This document shows, piece by piece, positions 1 through 7,320 of a stretch of 19,065 bases of DNA. Position 1 is the first letter of the stretch; each line of letters starts with the position of its first letter. A program made the position numbers and the translations under genes. Source of the DNA: Agrocybe praecox (taxonomy: Eukaryota; Basidiomycota; Agaricomycetes; Agaricales; Agrocybaceae); contig CAXHKQ010000017.1 in NCBI GenBank assembly GCA_964017145.1, positions 1 to 19,065 on the forward strand, in the 5' to 3' direction. The notes beneath the pieces are model-generated. The model was not told the DNA's origin and ran no database searches. It saw only the letters and a list, made by a program, of their open reading frames with translations.

Positions 1-274
1 GGTGTTGGGCGGCTGTATTTGAAATACGAAGCTTTAAACAGGTTATTTACTGTTGATAGGCACCTGTATATCAACAGGGCAGTTTCACTCAAACAGGAGC
101 TTTTACTAGAACGAAATCAGCGATCAGCGCTTTACTGAAAGAGTGATAACTGTCAACATTTACGTGTCTGCTCGCACACGGGCAGAGTGATCGGTGTTTC
201 TTCCACTGCGCTTTGAGAACTAATTGTTTTTGTACATAGCAATCTGTTTATTACTGATTACTGATTACACACTG
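1..274. other. Unassigned flank
   Basis: Mixed-composition DNA with no open frame of useful length, no microsatellite and no terminal repeat that I can pair. It ends at the T-run that forms the tail of the SINE-like element. I see nothing functional here. Confidence 0.5.
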
Positions 275-390
275 TTTTTTTTTTACGACGAGTTCTGATA
301 CATTTGAGGTGTCGTTTCGGGGATTCGAACCACCAATTTGTGATTCCAAAACCCCACTAGGCTACCCGCTCTACCATCGCGTCGTCAGGA
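275..390 (-). mobile_element. Decayed tRNA-derived SINE (or tRNA pseudogene)
   Basis: Read on the minus strand, the sequence contains a pol III A box, TAGCCTAGTGG (354-364), and a perfect B box, GGTTCGAATCC (321-331). It ends in a run of ten A residues (T-run at 275-284 on the plus strand). That order of A box, B box and A-rich tail is the layout of a tRNA-derived SINE. It is not an intact tRNA: only about 22 bases separate the boxes, the T stem has mismatches, and no acceptor stem forms. No clear target-site duplication was found. The tRNA of origin cannot be assigned. Confidence 0.55.
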
Positions 391-1935
391 CGCAACTACA
401 GGTTCATCGTCAGGTCTGATGATTTCCACAGTCCGTTCAGTATTCCATTAACTTGACGTGCCTTCTTTACCCGATTCTCTGCACATTTGTATGATCAAAT
501 CACTGTTTTTTTATATACGAAAAGAAAGTGGTTCGATTGAACGAACAATTTAAATGTGTTCTGCAAAACAAGATACATTTGGGTTACTAGCAATTACGGT
601 CGAATGATTCACAGGTCCTTCTGCAACCTCTCAATACGTCCCTGATGCGGTGCCCGCTGCTGCTGCTGCTGCAATTCGCCACGGCTGCTTTGACTGTTAT
701 GTGCGCACCGAATGTGTAGTATTCGCGTGTATATTTCTGTCTGTGCGAGTGTTTGCGAAGAGAACGCGCGAGAATTCGCGTTGTCGTCGTCGTCGCCGAC
801 GTCGACGATGCGTTGGCTTGTTCCATCGCATGTGCATATAAATATTATATTGCCGTAAACACGAACGCGCACAGAATCCCGCGCGCAACCATGACGACGA
901 GCGTTCTCGCCGTTGGATCGGATTCGCGTCGTCGTCGTCCATCTCCACGACGCGCGGCTCCACGACGGCGAGTGCATATAATGTCATTGCGGGTCGTCGG
1001 GCTTGTGCACGCACGCGTGCACATTGCAACTCGAAACGCGTCAACGCGCTTGCGCCTGCGCGTAAATCAGTCAAATGAAAGAAAACCCATTTATCTCATT
1101 CGCTCGTTGAGTCGAACGCGCAGCGCCGCACACATACTTACAACTGCACACACCGAAACAAATCGTGCTCGCGATGGAAAAGTGTGCGATAAAAAACAAT
1201 GGTGCCATAAATAAAGCGAGCTGCAGCCAGCCCCAGCAGTGCTTGCGCTCTTGCACGTCGTTCGACTTCGTATTTAGTAGTTTAGGATTTTATTGATAGT
1301 AATGTGTGATTCGACTGCGCTATTACCATCAAACACACAACGGGATGTGACGGACGGTCCGAGTCCAAATAGCCAATCGTTTCTCTGCGCGTTTCTCGCG
1401 ATCGTATTGCTACTATGCGTGAGTGTATGCCTAATGTCTATGAATCATTGCCTTGGCATTTGTCGCAATCGCCGCTCGCGCGCGCCAGTTTATAGTTCAA
1501 GTGCATGCGTGCACGCACGCACAGTCAGACAGCAACGGCAGCACCCGTTAATTATATCGCGCCGTTGCCACACTCACAGACACAACAGAGATATTATTAC
1601 CTTTGCCACCGCGAGCGCAGCACACACGCGGCCACACACATGAGCGCAAGACAAAGTGATCGCGTCGTGCTCGTGCAGCCAGCAGCCCAGTCGATCAATC
1701 GATACACCTCTCCGCTCGGTCGCGAGTCGCGATCGTTAACACCGCTCTGCACTCGTCGGCTGCTCAGCTGCTCGCTCCATCGCGCGATCCGCTCTTTCTC
1801 TTTCCTCATTTGGTCACACGATCGCTGTTGCGCTCTCTTCCGATCGTGCCACGCTGCTGCTGAAAACCTGCGTGGCCTGTGGCTGCTGCTGGCTGCTGCT
1901 GCTGCAAACACCTTTCAGGCTGAACGATCGTCGGC
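391..1935. other. CpG-rich, simple-repeat-rich non-coding DNA
   Basis: Upstream DNA dominated by CG, CGATCG and short repeats: (CTG)n at 656-672, CGT/CGA runs at 782-808 and 927-939, and GCTGCTG runs at 1882-1905. Several frames are open on both strands, but their translations are Arg-, Thr-, His- or Ser-rich low-complexity strings that mirror the repeats. No gene is supported. It may be intergenic or regulatory DNA ahead of the split gene. Confidence 0.5.
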
Positions 1936-1970
1936 TCAGTTGGTGTTTGGGAACCTCCGAACGCGGTAAC
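1936..1970 (+). promoter_or_regulatory. Candidate TATA-less promoter (Inr plus DPE-like)
   Basis: TCAGTT (1936-1941) matches the arthropod initiator consensus TCAKTY. Taking A1938 as +1, positions +28 to +32 read GGTAA (1965-1969), which fits the downstream promoter element RGWYV at four of five positions. No TATA box is evident. The spacing is the known Inr-DPE spacing of insect core promoters. Such short motifs occur by chance, so this is only a candidate start site for the gene that begins coding at 4662. Confidence 0.25.
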
Positions 1971-2160
1971 GTCGCAGTGTGCACAGAGCGCGCGCGTACA
2001 CACATGCGGTTCCTTGGGCCGCCCTTCCGAATCACACATAAACATACACACATTCGAGATTGCAAAGTGAATCGTTGGCCGTCGTCGTCCGCCGTCGTGT
2101 CCGTGTAAAATATAACCGAAAGCGAACAACACATTTGTGTGGCGTGTGTGTGCGTGATAA
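1938..2160 (+). other. Candidate non-coding first exon
   Basis: This stretch starts at the Inr-like site and ends just before GTGAGT (2161-2166), a near-consensus 5' splice site preceded by ATAA. It has no long ORF that must be protein. Splicing from 2160 to a good acceptor at 4136 would attach it to the 5' UTR of the downstream coding exon. The exon is inferred from splice and promoter signals only. RNA evidence is not available here. Confidence 0.2.
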
Positions 2161-2390
2161 GTGAGTGTGTGTGAGTGTTTACCTGTTCTTGTGTTACTCG
2201 CGGTGTGCGTGCGTGTGTGTGTGTGCTGGCTGTGCGAAAACGTGTTGTGTTTTATGTGCGCCAGCCAGCCAGTGTGTTTTTCGGACCTGTCAAGTGTGTT
2301 TGCTAATATTCATGCGTGAGCTTTGTGGTGATATCGATCCGCCAGCCAGATCGTTGCACACACGAGCGCGCAGTTTCTTTGTGTGATTGT

Positions 2391-2420
2391 GCATGTGTGT
2401 GCATGTGTGTGCATGTGTGT
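2391..2420. repeat. Three exact copies of a 10-bp TG-rich unit
   Basis: GCATGTGTGT occurs three times head to tail without a mismatch, inside a longer TG-rich stretch. The unit contains GCATG. It is probably a young minisatellite made by slippage. Confidence 0.9.
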
Positions 2421-2569
2421 CCAATTCCCTCCTGCTGCTCAGAATTCCGCGTCTTTGCTGCGTCTCTGCGTGCGTGCGTTCGTTCTACTATATGTTGGCG
2501 CAAATTCGCATTGATTGTGTAATTGTGCGAATGCGCGAGCTTTGCGCGCGCATTGAATCGATCGCGCGC

Positions 2570-2588
2570 GTGTGTGTGTGTGTGTGTG
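2570..2588. repeat. (TG)n microsatellite
   Basis: About 19 bp of alternating TG, directly after a GCGCGCG run. Together they make a longer alternating purine-pyrimidine stretch. Confidence 0.85.
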
Positions 2589-2791
2589 CCTGCTTCAACC
2601 GAGCCCGAGCACGTTCGCCTGCCCGCCGCCGTGTATAATGAACAAACAAACGACCAAAAAGCAAAACTAGTTTTCATGCCCGCATTGCCAGCGGAGCAGC
2701 GACTCAGACGTCGAAGCATGCGCGCATTTGCGCAGCCCCCTTCGACGAAGCAGCCGCGCGCGATCGCGTCGATTGTATGTGTTTGAATGTT

Positions 2792-2865
2792 TGTGTGTGT
2801 GTGACAAGCGCCGAGGCGCGCCAAGGCGAGGCTTGGCGCACTGAAATCGCACACACACACACACA
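2792..2865. repeat. Inverted TG/CA tracts around a perfect hairpin
   Basis: A 12-bp TG tract (2792-2803) and a 16-bp CA tract (2850-2865) lie in opposite orientation. Between them, GCGCCAAG (2818-2825) and CTTGGCGC (2832-2839) form a perfect 8-bp stem with a 6-base loop. The whole segment could fold as a long interrupted hairpin in RNA or single-stranded DNA. Confidence 0.7.
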
Positions 2866-3204
2866 AAAAACAAACACACAGAGAAGAGCGCACGCAAATA
2901 ACGTGTTGCGTCGTCGTTGTCGCTTTGCAAATCGCGCGCGCGCCTCGCAATCGTGTGCCGAATACCATTTGAATCTTAATCATTCGAACGCCTGTGTCTG
3001 CGTTGTCTGTCTCTGTGTGTGCGATTATCTTTGCGGACAGCAAAACACGAGCAAACATTGTCAAACCCGTAGAACACGACATTCGTGTTTTGATTTATTG
3101 GGCGCCAGAACAAACGAGCGGGTATTGCGCCGCATTGCGCTGAAGATGCGGCGGCTACCTTGACATTTTTACACGGATATCGCGATGCATCCAGTGTCTG
3201 TGAA

Positions 3205-3232
3205 CCAGCCAGCCAGCCAGCCAGCCAGCCAG
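3205..3232. repeat. (CCAG)7 tetranucleotide repeat
   Basis: Seven perfect CCAG units, followed at once by GCTGG, which is complementary to the unit and could fold back on it. On the plus strand it reads as many potential AG acceptor dinucleotides in a row. Confidence 0.95.
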
Positions 3233-3347
3233 GCTGGATGATTGCGATAGCATCGATCGCACGAAACGCGACGCCGCACGAAATGAGCAAGGGGCACGCG
3301 ATCGTCGTCGATCGTCGGCGCGACAACGAAGCGAAATCGATCGCCTG

Positions 3348-3373
3348 GTGTACATGTACATGTGTGTGTGTGT
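3348..3373. repeat. TACATG/TG microsatellite
   Basis: GTGTACATGTACATG passes into a pure TG tract. It is imperfect, non-coding and alternating purine-pyrimidine. Confidence 0.8.
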
Positions 3374-3564
3374 CGCCCCGAGTCCCGCCGTCGCCGCCGC
3401 AGCAGCCGCCGAAATCGGGGTCATCACCATTAACGTCGTCGTCGCCGTCGACGGCGGTGGTGACCCAAATCGCACGATTCGTTGCTCCTTGTTAATTGCT
3501 TGTGACCACACGCTCGCTCGCTCGAGCATAAGAACATGAACACCGCGTTTATGATGTGTTCAAC

Positions 3565-3594
3565 GATGATGATGATGATGACGACGACGACGAC
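3565..3594. repeat. (GAT)n-(GAC)n compound triplet repeat
   Basis: About five GAT units run directly into about five GAC units. In one frame this reads as a poly-Asp or poly-Met/Thr stretch. The flanks give no support for coding, so it is a compound microsatellite. Confidence 0.85.
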
Positions 3595-3853
3595 ATCGTC
3601 GCATCTGCTCGCATGCGTGCAAAAACGCACGATCAAAAATACGCAGGCCCTTCGCCCAAAAATCGCTTTGCGGTTTGACCGACATAATTTCGGCACACCG
3701 AATGCACACCAAAAATCAAGCCACACATGCTGGCTGCTGGCCTGGCCTGGCTGATGACCACACAACCACACCTCTGGCCTGCTGGCGCGCAGGTTCATCG
3801 ATCCCCAGCGCCAATGAATTTATGAATACACAATTTATTGCGCTCGCACAATC

Positions 3854-3868
3854 GGCGCGCGCGCGCGC
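3854..3868. repeat. (GC)n alternating run
   Basis: A 15-bp alternating GC tract, with similar tracts at 6955-6969 and 7194-7209. Such runs can adopt Z-DNA under negative supercoiling. Confidence 0.85.
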
Positions 3869-3869
3869 A

Positions 3870-3907
3870 ATGCAAATCATGCGCGATCATCCTCCTCACA
3901 TGCAAAT
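3870..3907 (+). promoter_or_regulatory. Paired octamer (POU-type) sites
   Basis: ATGCAAAT occurs at 3870-3877 and again at 3900-3907, exactly 30 bp apart. The second copy is part of the 10-bp palindrome GCAAATTTGC (3902-3911). The octamer is the known binding site of POU-domain factors. A third copy lies in the long intron (13255-13262). The site match is seen; binding is inferred. Confidence 0.3.
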
Positions 3908-4391
3908 TTGCCTAAGCTATTCAGTCTTCAGTCAGTCGCGCAATTGTGTAATATTCTATGGCACACACACACTTGCACACCTTTTTCGATCGTCTTGCGC
4001 GCGATCGTAGGAGCCGCGATCCGAGATCAATGAGGTCATTGCTTCGCGTTCAGTGCGGCGCGGCGGTTTTATGTTTCTGTTTGTGAGTGAGTGTGAATGT
4101 GCGCGATTGACGTCTTTTCTTATTACCACCACACAGTGCATATTAAATAACGCAATTCAGATGCACACAAAACGTTTTGTGTTACGTTACAACTACATTT
4201 TTTATCGTCCAAAACTCAGTTTAATGGTGACGGTAATGACTGTCACTCTGTATGTGTGTGTGTGCACCTGTGTTCCGTTTTCGTATACGTGTTTGACTAA
4301 TTGCGCGAACCCACTTCAACACAGCAGACCGACACGCGGTAATCGCATAAAGTGGCAGTGAATGAAGTGTATTTACACAGAGAGTAGTAGA

Positions 4392-4432
4392 ACAGTCGAA
4401 CTGTCGAAAAACACATTACCAGCTGCTGGTAA
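4392..4432. promoter_or_regulatory. Two adjacent dyad-symmetric sites
   Basis: ACAGT-CGA-ACTGT (4392-4404) and TTACCAG-CTG-CTGGTAA (4416-4432) are perfect inverted repeats, each with a 3-base centre, separated by 11 bp. The second contains the E-box CAGCTG. They lie 230-270 bp upstream of the start codon. They could bind dimeric factors or form small stems in the 5' UTR. The protein partner is unknown. Confidence 0.35.
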
Positions 4433-4523
4433 CTAATTGACTGTGCAGCGCGACACAAACACCACACGACAAACGAATCAACAACCCTCGAGCACCCGAT
4501 AACCATACGGTTCTGAACATTCG

Positions 4524-4649
4524 ATGAGCACACATCGATCGGGGCGGTTCGCGCTGCCATCTTCGACATCGTCATCTTCATCGAGTACAACCAAAATCTT
4601 CGCATCAACTCCGCCAGCTTCTGCCAAACAGCTGCTGCAGTTCCGGTGA
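4524..4649 (+). CDS. Upstream open reading frame (41 codons), in frame with the main ORF
   Basis: An ATG opens a Ser/Thr-rich frame (MSTHRSGRF..., a run of six Ser, then Thr and Lys, ending LLQFR) that stops at TGA (4647-4649). It is in the same frame as the main start at 4662, and only 12 bases separate the stop from that ATG. The start context is weak (T at -3). The TGA lies within CG|GTGAGC, which also resembles a 5' splice site. Three readings are possible: a regulatory uORF, an N-terminal extension reached by readthrough, or chance. If spliced at 4645 it would leave phase 2, which does not match the phase-1 exon at 18776. I infer a uORF at most. Confidence 0.3.
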   Translation: MSTHRSGRFALPSSTSSSSSSTTKIFASTPPASAKQLLQFR

Positions 4650-4661
4650 GCCCGCGCTCCG

Positions 4662-4815
4662 ATGATTCCGTGCGTCAGCCTGACGGAGACCAGCGTGCTC
4701 GGCAACATGAAAGAGCGCGTCAAAGAGATGCGGGTGTTCGGGTGCCGCCTCAATTTCTGGACGAATCTGACCGCGTCGCTGCACAACGGCGGCTCGAACG
4801 CCTCGGGCGACAAAG
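4662..4815 (+). CDS. Unrecognised split protein, N-terminal coding exon
   Basis: The exon encodes 51 residues plus the first base of codon 52. Translation starts MIPCVSLTETSVLGN, continues into a basic amphipathic stretch (MKERVKEMRVFGCRLNFW, residues 16-33), and ends in a Gly/Asn/Ser-rich linker (HNGGSNASGDK). An in-frame TGA at 4647-4649 makes 4662 the first possible ATG of this frame if no splicing intervenes, but its context is weak (C at -3). Met16 at 4707 sits in a much better insect context (CAAC-ATG), so a shorter product by leaky scanning is plausible. The exon ends AAAG|GTTGGT. Its phase fits exactly with the acceptor at 18775, giving codon G|GA (Gly). No signal peptide or membrane segment is visible, and I recognise no family. 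The sequence is non-repetitive and unlike the surrounding low-complexity frames, which supports real coding. Confidence 0.7.
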
Positions 4816-5803
4816 GTTGGTGTGTTCTGTCAGGTTATTTCGTCGGGGTCGCTCTGCGCGTTATCCGATCCGGATCGGAGGTGGAGGGTAATTGTCCGGA
4901 ACCGCTAGCGCCTGTCTGTCGTCGTCGTGCGGACGTCGTGCATCGCGCAGATTGGCGGCGGCGATGATTGGGGTGGTGTTAGTGTGCGGATTCTATCGAT
5001 AAGATAGTGATTGTATTCAAATGTGTATCGTGTGAATACGCCCCCCACCACTCTGGGCGATCTCCGCTGGGGGTTTAACATTGACTGAGGTCAACGCAAC
5101 TAGCAGCGGTGCTTGCAACAATGCACTCAGACACCGAAACACCGTATCGCGCGCTCGATCGCGGGAAATACCGAGAAATTGTCATAATTATTGTCGATGG
5201 ATCGACAGCCGTCTCGGCGGCGGCGGTGATCAATCAATTTGTGCCGGTGTCCTAAAACAACACCGACGATCGCATACTGTCAAGTTATGTGTGGGAATCG
5301 ACGCAATAATTACATCCAATCCAATCCAATCGCCTGTCTAGTGTATTGTACATGCTATACAAATTGACTGTGGGGGTATTTCGGGTAGATCGCGATCGCG
5401 ATCGCGCACGTCGAGCGAGAGATCCAAACCGACGGATACGGTCAAGTATGTGACGTCCTAATAGATTGTGTGCGCCGCCGCCGACCTTCACATCACATCA
5501 CGCATGGGTGTTGTATTAATGTTAACAATAATATGCTGCGCTCTAGGTGGACCTGCGCTATGACAACAATGGCTAAAGTGCGTGCGTGCTCGTGTGTGTA
5601 AAGACGCATGCCCCATCGAACGATCAATCATGCGGCGGATTAACAAATCGAGCGCGATCGCGGGTGCGGGTGCGCCCGGCGGACGGTGGAGGAGATGCTG
5701 GTAGAGCAGGTCGTGTGAATGATTTATGAATTGATCATCGCAGCATAAAATAAGAGTCGAGTAGACGCGATTAACCAGGCGGAGAGGATGGTAACCTGAT
5801 TCC
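4816..5803. other. Start of the long intron, CpG-rich
   Basis: Non-coding stretch with short repeats: (CCAAT)3 at 5316-5330 and GATCGC repeats at 5388-5406. The latter give overlapping GCGATCGC palindromes. No credible ORF, RNA gene or transposon end was found. The composition shifts to AT-rich at its right end. Confidence 0.45.
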
Positions 5804-6114
5804 TAGTATTTATTAGTTAAAACTGGGATTTTTTCGTCATATTCTAAAGGCTCTTACAAGGTAACTCTCAAAGATATCATGTTCAGATTTGTATCCATCA
5901 TTAGCTAAACATGTACCCTATCAGTCTGTGAATTCGTGGATCGTGGATCTCACTGGAGTCCATCGCCTACAGCGGTGAAAACCATCCTTCAACCAATTTG
6001 CTGACTTTATCGAATGTTTCGATGTGTAGGCCCATCATTTCCAATGGCCTGAACCATCAAACGAACCCAGCAACGACTGGTTAACCAAATCCCAGTTTTA
6101 AACTATCCCTACTG
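5804..6114. mobile_element. MITE-like element with about 28-bp terminal inverted repeats
   Basis: The left arm (5804-5831) and right arm (6087-6114) are imperfect inverted repeats. The shared core is AAAACTGGGATTT, with TAGTT on the left against TAGTTT on the right, and outer bases tAGTAtttAT against cAGTAgggAT. The 311-bp element is AT-rich, has no ORF and sits between CpG-rich flanks, which is the usual form of a MITE. TAGTATTT (5804-5811) and TGGTATTT (6113-6120) could be remnants of an 8-bp target duplication, but they overlap the arms, so the ends are uncertain. The superfamily is not assigned. Confidence 0.6.
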
Positions 6115-7320
6115 GTATTTGTAGATGTAATCTTATGTCGTCTGCTTGTATCACAGTTTGAAATGTTGTCTAATGTCTATCATGCATCCGACGAGCAAGA
6201 AATGATTATGTCGTTGCAGAAGTATTCAAAATTGCATATCTCCAGTCCGGTTTCCCTCGTATCCACCTGGTATTATGCGTCGTAGTCGTCGTCGTCGTCC
6301 AACATTACGCACACACGCACGCAGAGAGTCGACATTCACAATATTCTGCGCGCGCGTCGTGTGTTGTGGAATTACAGTAGAAACGAGCTCTCGTGTTCGT
6401 GTTACCTCATCCGAAACACATGTGAAACGATAAATTATAATCGCATTACGCTCAAACGGTCTCCACAAACATACACACACTCACAACCGGGGTCTCGGAC
6501 CTCATTTGCGCACATGTGTGCTTGTGTCGGGCTCAAGTGGGTGGAGAGGTGGCAGTGGCCAGTGGCCAGTGGCCAGTGGCAGTATTTTGCAAATAGCTTC
6601 GCACCAGTACACCAGTCGCGATAATTCTATGTGATTGCGCCTGCTCACAGCTGTCGTTCATGTGTGCTGCACCGGTTGGCGCGATTGGACACACACAGAC
6701 ACACACTCACATGAGCCAAAACAATACAGAAAAAAACGCCACCAAACCATAATTGTGCACGTCCAGCGCCCAGGTGCGTGCGCGTTAGATACGATATTAT
6801 TATTCAGCCAAATCATGCCGCATGTGCTCGAGAACGAGCTCACATGCGCCTGGCCACATTTGGCGCCCTGGGCGCACGGCACGGCGACAATCGTGCACAA
6901 TCATCGCACAAACAGCTGCGCGTGCGCAAGCAGCCTCTATTGTTATCGTCGAATGCGCGCGCGCGCGCGAGCTCCCCGCGCTCCAATCCAGATGTGCGAC
7001 ACGTGTGCGCCTGGCGTAACTGTAACTGCGCGGTTCGCGGTTCGCAGAACGCATCGACAAAGCACCGCGCGTCGCGCCAAGTCTCCGCCGCAACATCGCA
7101 TGCGCGAATGCGCACACGACGACGGAGCTTCGCGTCACATGCAAAGTGCGTGTGTGGTGGTGGTGCATGATTTATATGTTGCCGTCGAGAATGACGCGCG
7201 CGCGCGCGCAACATGGACATGAACACAACACAACATAGTACACGTTTATGTAGCAGCGTCGGATCGCTCTCACTGCGGTTTCGACTAGCCATACACACAC
7301 ATGCACATGAGCATGAGAGT
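6115..7320. other. Intronic CpG-rich, repeat-rich block
   Basis: AT-rich at first, then from about 6270 full of CGT, CA and GCGC repeats, including alternating GC runs at 6955-6969 and 7194-7209. Several frames are open on both strands between 6635 and 7300. Their products are Arg-, Cys- and His-rich and overlap each other, as expected of CpG-rich DNA poor in stop codons. No gene is supported. Confidence 0.45.
6553..6580. repeat. Four exact copies of CAGTGGC
   Basis: A perfect 28-bp tandem array of a 7-bp unit, with partial units at each side (GGCAGTGGC...AGT). The unit length is not a multiple of three and the array shows no sign of coding. Confidence 0.95.

Larger units (their letters stand above)
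2161..4136. other. Repeat-dense non-coding stretch, possibly the first intron
   Basis: CpG-rich DNA packed with microsatellites. It has a GTGAGT donor at its left end and a pyrimidine-rich acceptor ending in ACACAG at 4136 on its right, so it may be a 5' UTR intron. TG/CA tracts, GCGC runs and GAT/GAC codon-length repeats make many frames look open on both strands. I see no credible protein. Individual repeats are listed separately. Confidence 0.4.
4137..4661 (+). other. Candidate 5' UTR ahead of the split gene
   Basis: A good splice acceptor lies immediately upstream: a pyrimidine-rich stretch from about 4112 ending in CCACACAG at 4136. The segment is less repetitive than its left neighbour and runs into the coding exon. 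It contains two dyad-symmetric sites and a short upstream ORF. An alternative acceptor is CTGCAG, ending at 4640. The true transcription start and UTR splicing are unknown. Confidence 0.35.

Noticed and set aside
311..383. Intact minus-strand tRNA gene
   Set aside because: The A and B boxes are good, but their spacing is about ten bases too short, the T stem has mismatches and no acceptor stem pairs.
2391..2420. CRISPR-like short direct repeats
   Set aside because: The units are contiguous, lack unique spacers and are TG-rich, so this is an ordinary minisatellite in eukaryotic DNA.
2303..3082. Minus-strand open frame of 259 codons, the longest in the window
   Set aside because: It is made of THTHTH, CVCVC and Arg-rich strings translated from TG/CA and CGT repeats, begins at or near repeats and has no domain. 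Overlapping frames on the plus strand are just as open.
4478..4813. Minus-strand open frame over the first coding exon
   Set aside because: It is the shadow of the plus-strand exon. The plus frame has the compatible splice phase and a non-repetitive product.
6635..7222. 195-codon open frame with many Cys, His and Arg
   Set aside because: It has overlapping open frames in several other phases and on both strands. The content follows CACA, GCGC and CGT repeats, so it is best explained by CpG-rich, stop-poor DNA.
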